DNA of 61,748 bases. It comes from Pseudomonas japonica (GTDB taxonomy: Bacteria; Pseudomonadota; Gammaproteobacteria; Pseudomonadales; Pseudomonadaceae). The translations under genes and the position numbers were made by a program. The notes beneath the pieces were generated by a model. That model saw only the letters and a program-made list of their open reading frames with translations. It had not been told where the DNA came from and did no database searches. The stretch is taken from the NCBI RefSeq assembly GCF_900188455.1, contig NZ_FZOL01000031.1:1-61748 (forward strand), read 5' to 3'. Positions 1-8,850 of this stretch are shown piece by piece. Each line of letters opens with the position of its first letter. Position 1 is the stretch's first letter.

Positions 1-30
1 GGTGGTGAATCTTCTGTACTTCTTGGTCAT
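1..30 (-). CDS. Partial N terminus of probable IS3-type transposase subunit OrfA
   Basis: Only ten codons are in the window: ATG followed by codons for TKKYRRFTT. The ATG is preceded 8 nt upstream by GAGGAG. Short basic N termini of the form M-(T/S)-K-x-x-R-R-F-(T/S) followed by 'EFK' are usual for OrfA of IS3 elements, which is a helix-turn-helix protein translated before the OrfAB frameshift. The call rests on this short stretch, on the inverted-repeat-like end 60 nt upstream and on the disrupted repeat next to it. The reading frame runs off the left edge. Confidence 0.5.
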   Translation of the reverse strand, partial: MTKKYRRFTT

Positions 31-90
31 CGGGGGTACTCCTCAGTAGGGGGATTCTCCCTAATTGAGGTGTCCGGAGCCATTAGACCA
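1..90 (-). mobile_element. End of an IS3-family (IS2-like) insertion sequence
   Basis: Read on the minus strand, the segment begins TGGTCTAATGGCTCCGGACA at position 90. This resembles the TGG...TCCGGACA/TCCAGACA termini of the IS2/IS51 group of IS3 elements. It is followed about 60 nt later by a strong ribosome binding site (GAGGAG) and the start of an ORF. The rest of the element lies outside the window, so no transposase signature can be checked. The sequence right after position 93 is the intact core of a repeat element found twice more in this window, while the left arm of that repeat is absent. The IS therefore seems to have landed at the arm/core junction. Confidence 0.6.
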
Positions 91-93
91 GCA

Positions 94-294
94 CACCTAT
101 GTCTGACAGGCCATGGTTGACCGCCTTGTTGGTACGACACGGTACCGCGTCTAGCCCAACAGCTTCCCCGCGATAAATCGCCAGGCACCAAAGGCTGGCG
201 ACGCCGCTCTCACAGGCCATGGTACGTTGCAACAAATGTAGGAGCGAGCGCGCTCGCGATGCGCCGCGCGGGCGGCGCTCGATCTTCAGCGCGC
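94..294. repeat. 273-bp inverted-repeat element, copy 1 (left arm lost)
   Basis: This holds the complete 131-nt core (94-224) and the right arm (225-294) of an element also present at 13493-13765 and 23946-24218. The right arm contains the Pseudomonas REP-type core GGAGCGAGCGCGCTCGCGAT followed by GCGCCGCGCGGGCGGCGCTC. The left arm expected at 23-93 is replaced by insertion-sequence DNA. The right arm is 70 nt instead of 71 because of a single deletion (near 231). A second difference is a compensated change that turns the REP loop from AGCTTGCTC into AGCGCGCTC. No gene is apparent from here to the end of the acetyltransferase gene at 337. Confidence 0.8.
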
Positions 295-336
295 TACAAG
301 CCTCAAGACAGGCACCACAGCAACAGCAAACCCGCC

Positions 337-1044
337 TCAAACCACCCGCACCCCCCGCACCTGCCAGGCGCCAACCCGCTCCTGGGCAAAGGCCGCCGCA
401 TGCCGGGTCAGTTCATCCAGGTGCCGATCGCGCTTGCGTTCCGCCTCGATCATCGCCTTGCGCCCGTGCTGCTTGAGCAGGTAGCTGTGGATCTGCTGGA
501 TCTCCACGGTACGGAAGATCGGCGCCACATCCAGCACCGCCAGCTCACCATTGCCGGCCGGCGCATCACTGGCCATCAGCACCTGCGTGCCGCGCGCGCC
601 GACGACCCGCAGGCCGAGGGCTTCGAAACAGGCCACGCGCGACTTGCCGCAGGCCAGCTCGATGCGCGGGTGACGCTGGCGCACCGCATCCAGCAGCGCC
701 CGGGCGATGCCGCGGCGGCGCAGGTCCTCGCGCACGGCCAGGTAGGCGATGCCGCAGGACTGCGCTTCACCCTCGATCGGCAGGTACAGGGCAAACCCGG
801 CCAGGCGCTGCGGGTCGTCGTCCTCGCAGGCCAGCACCAGCGCCACCGGCAGGCGGTCGCTGCCCAGGGCCTGGAGGTACAGGTGCACTTCGAAGCCGAG
901 GGCGTACTGGTAGAGGTTGTACAGCGGATTGCTCGGCGGCAGGGCGGTGGCGCTGAGGTCGCCGAAGCTGTCGACCACCAGTTGCATCAACTGGCTGTGC
1001 AGCGGTTCGGCGGGGGCGGTGTGCGGCAGGGTGAGGACGGGCAT
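337..1044 (-). CDS. GNAT-family N-acetyltransferase
   Basis: A 235-aa protein expected to move an acetyl group from acetyl-CoA to an unidentified substrate. Residues 105-118 (REDLRRRGIARALL) form the R/Q-x-x-G-x-G/A phosphate-binding loop of the GNAT fold. They are preceded by a beta-strand with IAYLAV and followed by the usual C-terminal strand (ACFEALGLRVVGA) that closes the fold. The last 80 residues are highly charged and helical and lie beyond the catalytic domain. The start MPVLTL was chosen over an upstream in-frame start because the extra 31 residues are rich in arginine and unlike the family. It is divergent from the 153-aa gene at 1205. The substrate cannot be predicted. Confidence 0.7.
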   Translation of the reverse strand: MPVLTLPHTAPAEPLHSQLMQLVVDSFGDLSATALPPSNPLYNLYQYALGFEVHLYLQALGSDRLPVALVLACEDDDPQRLAGFALYLPIEGEAQSCGIAYLAVREDLRRRGIARALLDAVRQRHPRIELACGKSRVACFEALGLRVVGARGTQVLMASDAPAGNGELAVLDVAPIFRTVEIQQIHSYLLKQHGRKAMIEAERKRDRHLDELTRHAAAFAQERVGAWQVRGVRVV

Positions 1045-1204
1045 CGCGGGTTTGGCTCGGGATCGAAAGCCGCCAGCTTGGGATGTTTGCCCGCATGTGA
1101 CAAGTCGCGGGGGTGGAAAAATAGCCCGCCGGGCCAATTGTTCCCCGCGCCGTGCATGGGGTACTTTTAGCCGCCCTCAGTCGGCTAACAACAAGGAGCA
1201 GTAG

Positions 1205-1666
1205 ATGGCAGGTCACTTCATCCTCCGCAACATTGCCCTGGTGGATCTGTTCGCGGCGCAAAGCCCGCCCCTGGCCGCGATCAAGGGCGTGACCCAGCAC
1301 GCCAACATCGGCTGGGGCATCACGCCGCGCACCGCGTTGCGCAACGCTTTGAACGGCGCCAACATCGGCGACCGTTCGCAACTCCCGCCGCACTTCTACC
1401 TGATGATCAGCAACGTTGTCGGGCAACCGGCCAGGGAGCGCTACCTGCGTGTCTGCGGCTGGGGCGAGTCGCTGGAACGGCCGGCCGCCCCGGGGCTCGG
1501 CCTGCGCGCCCTGACGCCGGCGGCGGCCGCCGCGTTCGCCGCGGGCAATCCCAACGATGCGCTGGCCCTGCAGGCACTGCATGGCAATGTCTCGGTCGAG
1601 ATCTACTACATGGCCAAGACCGAGGTGGATGGCGCACGCTCCATGGAGCTCAGTCTTTCGCCGTGA
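1205..1666 (+). CDS. Hypothetical protein (153 aa)
   Basis: Not recognised. The gene starts with ATG eight nt after AAGGAG, so the reading frame is convincing. The protein has no signal peptide and no transmembrane segment. It starts with hydrophobic strands (FILRNIALVDLF), has a Gly-rich middle (NIGWGI) and an Ala-rich stretch near residues 100-115, and ends in a strand-rich tail (VSVEIYYMAKTEVD). Overall it reads like a small soluble beta-rich protein. It lies alone between the divergent acetyltransferase and the convergent chemoreceptor gene, so there is no operon partner to hint at a role. Confidence 0.6.
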   Translation: MAGHFILRNIALVDLFAAQSPPLAAIKGVTQHANIGWGITPRTALRNALNGANIGDRSQLPPHFYLMISNVVGQPARERYLRVCGWGESLERPAAPGLGLRALTPAAAAAFAAGNPNDALALQALHGNVSVEIYYMAKTEVDGARSMELSLSP

Positions 1667-1715
1667 GCGCCCGGCGAGGCCGATGCGCCGCGTGTACGGC
1701 GCTCGGCTTCAACCG

Positions 1716-3341
1716 TCAGAGACGGAACCGCCCGACCAGCGCCGCCAGCTCCGTGGCCAGGCCCGACAGGGTCCGGCTCTGCGCCCGGGTCTGCTCCGCA
1801 CCGCGCGCCGAATCCGCCGACAATTCGCGGATGTTCAACAGATTGCGATCCACCTCCCGCGCCACCTGGGCCTGTTCCTCGGCGGCGCTGGCGATCACCA
1901 GGTTGCGTTCGTTGATCTGCCCGATGGCGGCGTAGATGCCCTGCAGCAACTGCTCCGAGGCCTGGGTGGTGTCCAGCGCCGCGCGCGCCCGCTCGGCGCT
2001 GGCGTGCATCGAACTGACCGCCACTTCGGTCCCGTGCTGCACGCTGCCGATCATCTGTTCGATTTCCTGGGTCGACTGCTGGGTGCGGTAGGCCAGGGTG
2101 CGCACTTCGTCGGCGACCACGGCGAAGCCACGCCCGGCCTCGCCGGCGCGGGCCGCTTCGATGGCGGCGTTGAGGGCCAGCAGGTTGGTCTGCTCGGACA
2201 CCGCGCGGATCACTTCGAGGACCTTGCCGATATCGCGGATTTCCCCGGCCAGTTGCTGCAGGCGCGTGCTGCCGGCCTGCACTTCGCCGGCCATGGCCTG
2301 GGTGCCGTCGAGGGTCTCGCTGACCTGGCGGCGGCTCTGCTCGGCGAGGCGGTTGGAGTCGTTGGCGGCCTGGGAGGTGGAGACCGCGTTGCGCGCCACT
2401 TCCTCCACCGCGGTGGTCATTTCGGTGACGGCGGTGGCGGCCTGTTCCAGCTCCTCGTCCTGGCGGCGCAGGCTGTCGGCGCTCTGTTCGGTGACCGCGT
2501 TCAGCGCGCTGGCGGCCTCGGCCAGTTGTCCGGCGCAGGCATTGATCTGGCCGAGGGTGTCACGCTGGCTGTGCTGGGTGCGCCGCAATTCGCCGAGCAA
2601 CTGGCCGATCTCGTTGTTGCCGGGTACCTCGACCGGCCCGCTCAAGTCGCCGCCGGCGATGCGCTGGAAATGCCGACTGACGTCCTGCAGCGGCCGCAGC
2701 ACGCGCTGCTGGATGAAGCCCCAGCACAGTGCCGCCAGCGCCAGGGTGGTGGCGAGCAGGCCGAGGCTGAGCCACTGCGCGGCCTGCAGGCGGCGCTGCG
2801 ATTCGGCCATGATCTGCTGGCTGCGCTCGCTCAGGGCCTGGACCAGTTCCTGGCGCAGGGCCTGCAGGCGCGCCATGGCGTTGCCGGCATCGACGTTGAC
2901 CGCGAAATAGCGGTCCAGCGAGTTGTCCTGGGTGGCCTGGCGCTGCCCGGCAATGGCCGTGGAATAGGCCTGGAAGGTCTGCTGCAGTTCATTGGCGGTG
3001 GCCTTGAGCGCCGGATCGTCGAGCGCCGCGACGAATTCGCCGACCAGCAGCGCACTGGCGCCGATCAGCTCTTGCGAGCGCGTCAGCCGGCCCTTGGCGC
3101 TGTCCAGATGGCCGCCTTGCTGCTCGATGAAGCCGGAGGACACGTTGGCGCTGGCGCGGATCGCCATCAGCAGGGCGTTGTTCAGCCGGTCGGACTGGTG
3201 CGCGGTGGCGTCCAGTTCGCGGATCTGCGCGTCGCTGCCGACGGCACCGCGCCAGGCGCTGACGGTGGAAAACAGCAGGGTCAGGCTGAACAGCGAAAGC
3301 ACCCAGAACATTCCGGTGCGGATTTTCAGATCGGCAAGCAT
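1716..3341 (-). CDS. Methyl-accepting chemotaxis protein
   Basis: A 541-aa transmembrane chemoreceptor that would signal through CheW/CheA to the flagellar motor. Transmembrane helix 1 is at about residues 12-30 and helix 2 at 188-210. The periplasmic part between them (about 155 residues) is all-helical and fits a four-helix-bundle sensor of the Tar/4HB type. A HAMP segment follows helix 2 (QQRVLRPLQDVSRHFQRIAGGDL). The kinase-control hairpin tip is clear at 377-411 (EVIRAVSEQTNLLALNAAIE, then GRGFAVVADEVR). There is no C-terminal NWETF-type methyltransferase tether. The ligand is unknown. The gene stands alone, with about 110 nt between it and the araC gene downstream of azlCD. Confidence 0.93.
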   Translation of the reverse strand: MLADLKIRTGMFWVLSLFSLTLLFSTVSAWRGAVGSDAQIRELDATAHQSDRLNNALLMAIRASANVSSGFIEQQGGHLDSAKGRLTRSQELIGASALLVGEFVAALDDPALKATANELQQTFQAYSTAIAGQRQATQDNSLDRYFAVNVDAGNAMARLQALRQELVQALSERSQQIMAESQRRLQAAQWLSLGLLATTLALAALCWGFIQQRVLRPLQDVSRHFQRIAGGDLSGPVEVPGNNEIGQLLGELRRTQHSQRDTLGQINACAGQLAEAASALNAVTEQSADSLRRQDEELEQAATAVTEMTTAVEEVARNAVSTSQAANDSNRLAEQSRRQVSETLDGTQAMAGEVQAGSTRLQQLAGEIRDIGKVLEVIRAVSEQTNLLALNAAIEAARAGEAGRGFAVVADEVRTLAYRTQQSTQEIEQMIGSVQHGTEVAVSSMHASAERARAALDTTQASEQLLQGIYAAIGQINERNLVIASAAEEQAQVAREVDRNLLNIRELSADSARGAEQTRAQSRTLSGLATELAALVGRFRL

Positions 3342-3454
3342 GCGCGCAAAGCTCCTCGTGGGTCAGTCCCGCCACTTGTCGATTCGGGCGGGTTGCGACT
3401 GCTATCGGAGGCTTGCTGCGTGCGCTTGAGGGGGTGAAGCGGGGTTGTGTTCGA

Positions 3455-4309
3455 TTATCGAACGGAGATTGTCGGCGCCGGCTCGGCGCAGGCGCGCCGG
3501 TATTCCCCGGGGGTGACGCCAAAGGCCTGTTTGAACTGGCGGTTGAGATGGCTCTGGTCGGCGAAACCCAGGTCCACCGCGACGTTGAACGGCAGGTAGC
3601 CGTGGCGCAGCAGGGTCCGCGCCCGGGCCAGGCGCCGCTGCTTGAGCCAGGCGTGGGGGGGCAGGCCGGTGGCCTGGCGGAACACCCGGGCGAAGTAGAA
3701 CGGCGACAGGTGCACCGCCGCCGCCAGTTCTTCCAGGGAGGGCGGGCAGTCCAGGCGCGCGTCCAGCAGTTCGCGGGCGCGGGCTACCGCCAGCGGCTCG
3801 TTGCCCGGCTCGCGGGCATCGCGTACCCGGGCGTGGCGCTGCATCAGCAGCAGGGCCGCCTCGCGCCAGGCCGACTGTTGCTCCAGGGCGCTGGCGCCGT
3901 GCTGGGCACTGTGGTGCAGGGCGAGCAGGGCGCGGAACACCACGGGGTCCTGCAGCACGCTGCTGGCGAAGCCCGGGGTGCCGCCGCGGTTGAGTTCCAG
4001 TTCGTCGAGCACCGTGGTCATGTGCGCCACGTCCGGGTAGCAGCCACGGTAGCTCCAGCCGCTTTCGTGGGCGCGCGAGCCGGTGTGCAGCTCTTCCGGA
4101 TTGATCAGCACCACGCTGCCCACCGGCGCCAGGTGATCGGCACCGCGGTGCCAGAAGCACTGCGCGCCGGTCTCGATGGCGACGATGGAATAGCCTTCGT
4201 GCACATGGGGGGCGAAGCGCTGCTGGAAATAGCGGGCCTGGAGCAGTTCGAGGTTGTCCAGCGCCGGCGCCTGCCAGAAATGGGTCTGTTCCCGCGGAGC
4301 GTGTGTCAT
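3455..4309 (-). CDS. AraC-family transcriptional regulator of the azl operon
   Basis: A 284-aa regulator with a cupin-like sensor in the N-terminal two thirds (HEGYSIVAIETGAQCFWHRG, then VGSVVLINPEELHTG) and two helix-turn-helix motifs of the AraC/XylS type at the C terminus (LEELAAAVHLSPFYFARVFR and FNVAVDLGFADQSHLNRQFK). The start MTHAPREQ overlaps the azlD stop codon in an ATGA, so it is translationally coupled as the third gene of azlC-azlD-araC. This coupling suggests it controls the transporter or senses its substrate. An upstream in-frame start six codons earlier would lie inside azlD and is less likely. Confidence 0.88.
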   Translation of the reverse strand: MTHAPREQTHFWQAPALDNLELLQARYFQQRFAPHVHEGYSIVAIETGAQCFWHRGADHLAPVGSVVLINPEELHTGSRAHESGWSYRGCYPDVAHMTTVLDELELNRGGTPGFASSVLQDPVVFRALLALHHSAQHGASALEQQSAWREAALLLMQRHARVRDAREPGNEPLAVARARELLDARLDCPPSLEELAAAVHLSPFYFARVFRQATGLPPHAWLKQRRLARARTLLRHGYLPFNVAVDLGFADQSHLNRQFKQAFGVTPGEYRRACAEPAPTISVR

Positions 4310-4629
4310 GGCGAACCGTTCAGCCACCAGCGATAGACGAAGAAGAAAGCCATGCTCAGGAGCATGCTGAGCAGGGTGTTGCGGGTCCAGAGTACCAGCC
4401 CCACGGCCAGCAGCGAACCCAGCAGATAGGGATTGGCCGGGCTCAGGTTCAGTTGATGCTCGGGGAGGAACACGATCGGCCCGCAGATCGCCGTGAGCAT
4501 GCCTGGCACGGCGAAGCCGAGGAATTGCCGGGCATTGGAGCTCAGGCGCAGCGGCAGGCGCGGTTCGAGGAAGGCGTAGCGGTTGAGGAAGACCAGCAGG
4601 CCCATGGCGAAGATCAGGACGAAGACCAT
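4306..4629 (-). CDS. azlD: AzlD family branched-chain amino acid exporter subunit
   Basis: A 107-aa protein with four predicted membrane spans (starting VFVLIFAMGLLVFLNRYAF) and the conserved proline/arginine loop LEPRLPLRLS. AzlD is the small partner of AzlC in a two-subunit exporter for branched-chain amino acids and their analogues. Its ATG shares the A of the azlC stop codon (TGATG), and its own stop overlaps the next ATG, so the three genes are tightly coupled. The reading frame is open far upstream of this start in a shadow of azlC. The overlap and length fix the start here. Confidence 0.88.
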   Translation of the reverse strand: MVFVLIFAMGLLVFLNRYAFLEPRLPLRLSSNARQFLGFAVPGMLTAICGPIVFLPEHQLNLSPANPYLLGSLLAVGLVLWTRNTLLSMLLSMAFFFVYRWWLNGSP

Positions 4630-5321
4630 CAGCGTGCTCCGGCGAATTTCTGACAGATGAAGCCGGCGCCCATGCCCAGCAGGCCGGCGGCGACCAGTGC
4701 GGTTTCCCAGTGCCAGTAGCTGAACAGCACCGAGCAGAACAGCGCCACGGCCACGCAGACCACGGTCGCCAGGTTGCGCACGGTGGGCGCGATCAGGGCG
4801 ACGAAGGTGGCGGCGATGGAGAAGTCCAGGCCCAGCCTGTCCAGGTGCGGGATGTTCTGGCCGAGGACGATGCCGGCCAGGGTGAACAGGTTCCACGCCA
4901 GGTAGAAGGTGAAACCGACACCGAAGGCGTACCAGCGGTTGAACTGCTCGCGGTCGTACTGGCTGACCAGGGCGAAGAATTCGTCGGTCATCAGAAAGCC
5001 CAGGGTCAGGCGCCAGCGGGTCGGCAGCTCGGACAGCACCGGGCGCATCGACAGGCCGTAGAGCAGGTGCTGGGAGGTCAGCAGCAGGGTGGTGAGGAGG
5101 ATCGAGAACAGGTTGGCGCCACCCTTGAGCATGCCGATGGCCACCAGTTGCGCGGCGCCGGCGAAGACGATCGCCGACAGGCCCTGGCCTTCGAGCGGGG
5201 TGAGGTTGGCTTCGATGGCCATGGAGCCGGCCAGCAGGCCCCAGGGCGCGACGGCCAGGGACAGCGGGATGCAGGCGATGGCGCCCTGGATATAGGCGGT
5301 ACGGGCGAGCGATGCGGACAT
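4629..5321 (-). CDS. azlC: AzlC family branched-chain amino acid exporter subunit
   Basis: A 230-aa integral membrane protein. The N-terminal half holds the conserved GAIACIPLSLAVAPWGLLAG and the FAGAAQLVAIGML segments typical of AzlC/YgaZ proteins, followed by the LMTDEFFAL motif. Together with AzlD it forms an exporter of branched-chain amino acids such as valine. It is the first gene of the azlC-azlD-araC operon. No good Shine-Dalgarno sequence is visible before the ATG, but the protein aligns in length with the family from this start. Confidence 0.9.
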   Translation of the reverse strand: MSASLARTAYIQGAIACIPLSLAVAPWGLLAGSMAIEANLTPLEGQGLSAIVFAGAAQLVAIGMLKGGANLFSILLTTLLLTSQHLLYGLSMRPVLSELPTRWRLTLGFLMTDEFFALVSQYDREQFNRWYAFGVGFTFYLAWNLFTLAGIVLGQNIPHLDRLGLDFSIAATFVALIAPTVRNLATVVCVAVALFCSVLFSYWHWETALVAAGLLGMGAGFICQKFAGAR

Positions 5322-5393
5322 GGGCGACAGCGTGATGGTTGACGGTCACACAGCATGCCAGAGCGCCGCGCAACCGCCTTGAACAATCTTGCG

Positions 5394-6083
5394 CTATGGG
5401 TGGTTGCTTGCCACTTGCCGCTGCGCCGCCTGGCAACCGTTGATCTCGACCGCCTTCTGCACGTAGCTGGTGTGCTGCACCGGGTCGAGCCCGGCGAGCA
5501 GACGGTAGACCTCGGCCTGGTAGTCGCGCTGGCGACCCCACTGCATGGCCAGGCCCTGCGGCCGTTCGCGCAGGCACAGCAGGCGCACCGCCGGCTGCGG
5601 GTAGTAGCCGGCGTACAGCGCGTTGCGCGCCGGCACCTGCTCCAGGGCCTGGCGGTATTCGGCGGTGCTGCGCAGGTCCGGACACCAGTTGACCACCTCC
5701 AGCGCCGCCGGGGCGAAGCCCTGGGCAATGCTGGAGCGCAGCAGCGGGCAGGCTTCGGCGGCGATCTGGCTGGCGGGCAGGTGGGTGATGTAGTGCAGGG
5801 CCAGGCGGTATTCGGCCACTGGATGGCGCAGCAGCGAGGCGCGCTGGAGCAGGGCCACCGCCGGTTGCAGGGTCTGGTCGAGGGCCTGGACCTTGCGGAT
5901 CAGTTCCTGGTCGTTGGGTGACGCGTCCAGCGGCAGGGCGTTGCTTTGCGCCTCGGCCTTCTCCAGCAGGGGCAGGGCCTGGCGGTAGAGCAGGTCGGCG
6001 TGGGGATCGATGACCGGCTCAACGGCCAGCGCCGTCAACGGCAGCAACCACAGCAGGCAGAAAAGGGAACGGTCAGAACGCAC
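5394..6083 (-). CDS. Exported protein of unknown function, helical, TPR/Sel1-like
   Basis: A 229-aa protein with a signal peptide (LFCLLWLLPLTALAVE, predicted cleavage near residue 20). The mature part is alpha-helical and has the flavour of Sel1/TPR repeats (LLRHPVAEYRLALHYITHL..., IAQGFAPAALEVVNWC). Four cysteines in the mature region (near CPLL, WCPD, LLCLRE and GCQ) could form disulfides in the periplasm. Translation starts at GTG, preceded by AAGGA with 8-nt spacing. It is transcribed away from polB and sits directly upstream of azlC on the same strand. The role is unknown. Confidence 0.6.
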   Translation of the reverse strand: MRSDRSLFCLLWLLPLTALAVEPVIDPHADLLYRQALPLLEKAEAQSNALPLDASPNDQELIRKVQALDQTLQPAVALLQRASLLRHPVAEYRLALHYITHLPASQIAAEACPLLRSSIAQGFAPAALEVVNWCPDLRSTAEYRQALEQVPARNALYAGYYPQPAVRLLCLRERPQGLAMQWGRQRDYQAEVYRLLAGLDPVQHTSYVQKAVEINGCQAAQRQVASNHP

Positions 6084-6303
6084 GTTGGTGATCCTTGTAC
6101 CCGAGCGAAGGCGGGGAAGTCAGGGCTGGAGCGCAATTCATGAGGTTTGGCACTGTCCATAGCGAGGAATCCATAGACCGCGCATTCTAGCGATATGCCC
6201 GGCGCGCCGAAACCCGTCGCGCCGTCCTGCCGATAAGGTGCGCGCCGGGGCGGACGCTCGGGTAGAATCCGCCGCTTTTGCCGGCCACGACGAGGAAACC
6301 GCG

Positions 6304-8664
6304 GTGCAGCCACAACAGGGCTTCGTCCTGACCCGCCACTGGCGGGACACGCCACAGGGCACCGAGGTGGAGTTCTGGCTGGCGACCGACAGCGGCCCGC
6401 GCCGGGTGCGCCTGCCGCCGCAGACCTCGGTGGCCTTCGTTCCCGCGCAGTACGAGGCCCGCGCCCGCGACCTGCTGCGCGGCGAGCGCGACGTGGAGCT
6501 GCGCCCGCTGGCCCTGCGCGATTTCACCCAGGCGCCGGTGCTCGGCCTGTACTGCCGGCAGCAGCGTCAGTTGATCCAGCTGGACAAGCGCCTGCGCGCC
6601 GCCGGTATCGAGGTGCTGGAAGCCGATATCCGCCCACCGGAGCGCTACCTGATGGAGCGCTTCATCACCGCGCCGGTGGCCTTCAGCGGGCGCACGGACG
6701 AGCGCGGCGTGTGTACCGAGGCACAGCTGAAAGCGGCCGGCGACTACCGCCCGCGGCTGAAACTGGTGTCACTGGACATCGAGACCAGCGAGCACGGCGA
6801 GCTCTATTCCATCGCCCTGGAAGGCTGCGGCCAGCGCCAGGTGTTCATGCTCGGCCCGGCCAATGGCGACGCCAGCGGGGTCGACTTCGACCTGGCCTGG
6901 TGCGCCAGTCGCGGCGAACTGCTGCAGAGCCTCAACGCCTGGCTGGCGGCACACGACCCGGACGCGATCATCGGCTGGAACCTGGTGCAGTTCGACCTGC
7001 GCGTGCTGCATGAACACAGCCAGCGCCTGAAGGTGCCGCTGCTGTTGGGGCGTGACGCGCAACCCATGGAGTGGCGCGAGCACGGCAGCCGCACGCACTT
7101 CTTCGCCGGCGCCGCCGGGCGCCTGATCATCGATGGCATCGAGGCGCTGCGCTCGGCCACCTGGAGTTTCCCCTCGTTCAGCCTGGAATATGTGGCGCAG
7201 ACCCTGCTCGGCGAGGGCAAGGCGATCGACACGCCGTACCAGCGCATGGACGAGATCAACCGCATGTTCGCCGAGGACCGCCCGGCGCTGGCGCGCTACA
7301 ACCTCAAGGACTGCGAGCTGGTCACGCGGATCTTCGCGCAGACCCGGCTGATGGACTTTCTCCTGGAGCGGGCCACGGTCACCGGCCTGCCGGCCGACCG
7401 CAGCGGCGGTTCGGTGGCGGCGTTCTGTCATCTTTATATCCCGGCGATGCACCGCCTCGGCTTCGTCGCGCCGAACCTCGGCGGGCGCGAGGGCGAGGCC
7501 AGTCCCGGCGGCTTCGTCATGGATTCGCGGCCGGGGCTGTACGAGTCGGTGCTGGTCCTGGACTACAAGAGCCTGTACCCGTCGATCATCCGCTCGTTCC
7601 TGATCGACCCGGTGGGCCTGGTCGAGGGCTTGCGCGAGCCGGACGACGCGCATTCGGTGGCGGGCTTTCGCCAGGCGCGCTTTTCGCGCACCCGGCACTG
7701 CCTGCCGGCCATCGTCGAACGGGTCTGGCAGAACCGCGAGGCGGCCAAGCGCGAGGGCAACGCGCCGCTGTCGCAGGCCCTGAAAATCATCATGAACGCC
7801 TTCTACGGTGTGCTCGGCTCCAGTGGCTGCCGCTTCTTCGACCCGCGCCTGGCCTCGTCCATCACCCTGCGCGGGCACCAGATCATGCAGCGGACCCGGC
7901 AGTTGATCGAAGAACGTGGCTACACGGTGATCTATGGCGACACCGACTCCACCTTCGTCTGGCTCAAGCAGGCGCACCGGCCGGAGGAGGCCGACCGCAT
8001 CGGTCGCGAGCTGGTGGCCGGGGTCAACCAGTGGTGGCGCGAGCACCTGCGCGACACCCACGGCCTGGACAGCGCCCTGGAGCTGCAGTACGAAACCCAC
8101 TACCTGCGCTTTCTGATGCCGACCATTCGCGGCGCCGAGGAGGGCAGCAAGAAACGTTATGCCGGCCTGGTCCGGCGCGCCGATGGCAGCGAGGAGATGG
8201 TCTACAAGGGCCTGGAAAGCGTGCGTACCGACTGGTCGCCGCTGGCCCGGGAATTCCAGCAGGCGCTGTACCGGCGGATTTTCCTGCGCGAGCCGTACCG
8301 CGAGTTCGTCCGCGACTACGTACAGCGCACCCTCGGTGGCGAACTGGACGAACTGCTGGTGTACCGCAAGCGCCTGCGCCGGCCGCTGGGCGACTACCAG
8401 CGCAACGTCCCGCCGCATGTCCGCGCCGCGCGCCTGGCGGACGAGTACAACGACAGCCTGGGGCGGCCGCGGCAGTACCAGCGCGGCGGCTGGATCAGCT
8501 ACGTGATCACCACCAGCGGGCCGGAGCCGCTGGAGAACCGGCGCAGCCCGATCGACTACGAGCATTACCTGAGCAAGCAGTTGCAGCCGGTGGCGGACGC
8601 CATCCTGCCGTTCGTGGGGGATGACTTCCGCGGCCTGGTCGATCGGCAGATGGGCCTGTTCTAG
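6304..8664 (+). CDS. polB: DNA polymerase II (family B)
   Basis: A 786-aa family B polymerase used in translesion synthesis and replication restart. The 3'-5' exonuclease motifs are intact: DIETS at about residue 158, GWNLVQFDLRVL further on, and YNLKDCE. The polymerase motifs are DYKSLYPS (about 420), KIIMNAFYG (K494) and YGDTDS (544-549). The GTG at 6304 is chosen because it follows GAGGA at the right distance and gives the normal Pol II length. The in-frame ATG 22 codons earlier adds low-similarity sequence. No convincing LexA box (CTG-N10-CAG) was found in the 220 bp upstream, so SOS control is not supported here. Confidence 0.95.
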   Translation: MQPQQGFVLTRHWRDTPQGTEVEFWLATDSGPRRVRLPPQTSVAFVPAQYEARARDLLRGERDVELRPLALRDFTQAPVLGLYCRQQRQLIQLDKRLRAAGIEVLEADIRPPERYLMERFITAPVAFSGRTDERGVCTEAQLKAAGDYRPRLKLVSLDIETSEHGELYSIALEGCGQRQVFMLGPANGDASGVDFDLAWCASRGELLQSLNAWLAAHDPDAIIGWNLVQFDLRVLHEHSQRLKVPLLLGRDAQPMEWREHGSRTHFFAGAAGRLIIDGIEALRSATWSFPSFSLEYVAQTLLGEGKAIDTPYQRMDEINRMFAEDRPALARYNLKDCELVTRIFAQTRLMDFLLERATVTGLPADRSGGSVAAFCHLYIPAMHRLGFVAPNLGGREGEASPGGFVMDSRPGLYESVLVLDYKSLYPSIIRSFLIDPVGLVEGLREPDDAHSVAGFRQARFSRTRHCLPAIVERVWQNREAAKREGNAPLSQALKIIMNAFYGVLGSSGCRFFDPRLASSITLRGHQIMQRTRQLIEERGYTVIYGDTDSTFVWLKQAHRPEEADRIGRELVAGVNQWWREHLRDTHGLDSALELQYETHYLRFLMPTIRGAEEGSKKRYAGLVRRADGSEEMVYKGLESVRTDWSPLAREFQQALYRRIFLREPYREFVRDYVQRTLGGELDELLVYRKRLRRPLGDYQRNVPPHVRAARLADEYNDSLGRPRQYQRGGWISYVITTSGPEPLENRRSPIDYEHYLSKQLQPVADAILPFVGDDFRGLVDRQMGLF

Positions 8665-8850
8665 CCCGGGATGGCGGCCGGCAGGCGCGCAAGTCTCAGC
8701 TAACCTTGGAACTGTTCGTCGATGGCGGGTCTCGAACCTGCGCGGCCGTCATCGAGCCTGCGGCCTTGCGTGCAACCAGGGGCAGGCAGTCGGTCCATCG
8801 GCCAGGAAACTCACGCCAATCACGTCGGGGCTCGCCTCGTGGGAGAAGAG

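Noticed and set aside
6084..6303. SOS (LexA) box for polB
   Set aside because: No CTG-N10-CAG match close to consensus was found in the divergent intergenic region.
6769..8565. 598-codon antisense frame under polB
   Set aside because: polB has all exonuclease and polymerase motifs; the antisense frame has none.
8720..8765. tRNA-like T-arm (GGTTCGAGACCCGCC on the minus strand)
   Set aside because: No matching acceptor, D or anticodon stems can be built around it; the T stem has a mismatch.
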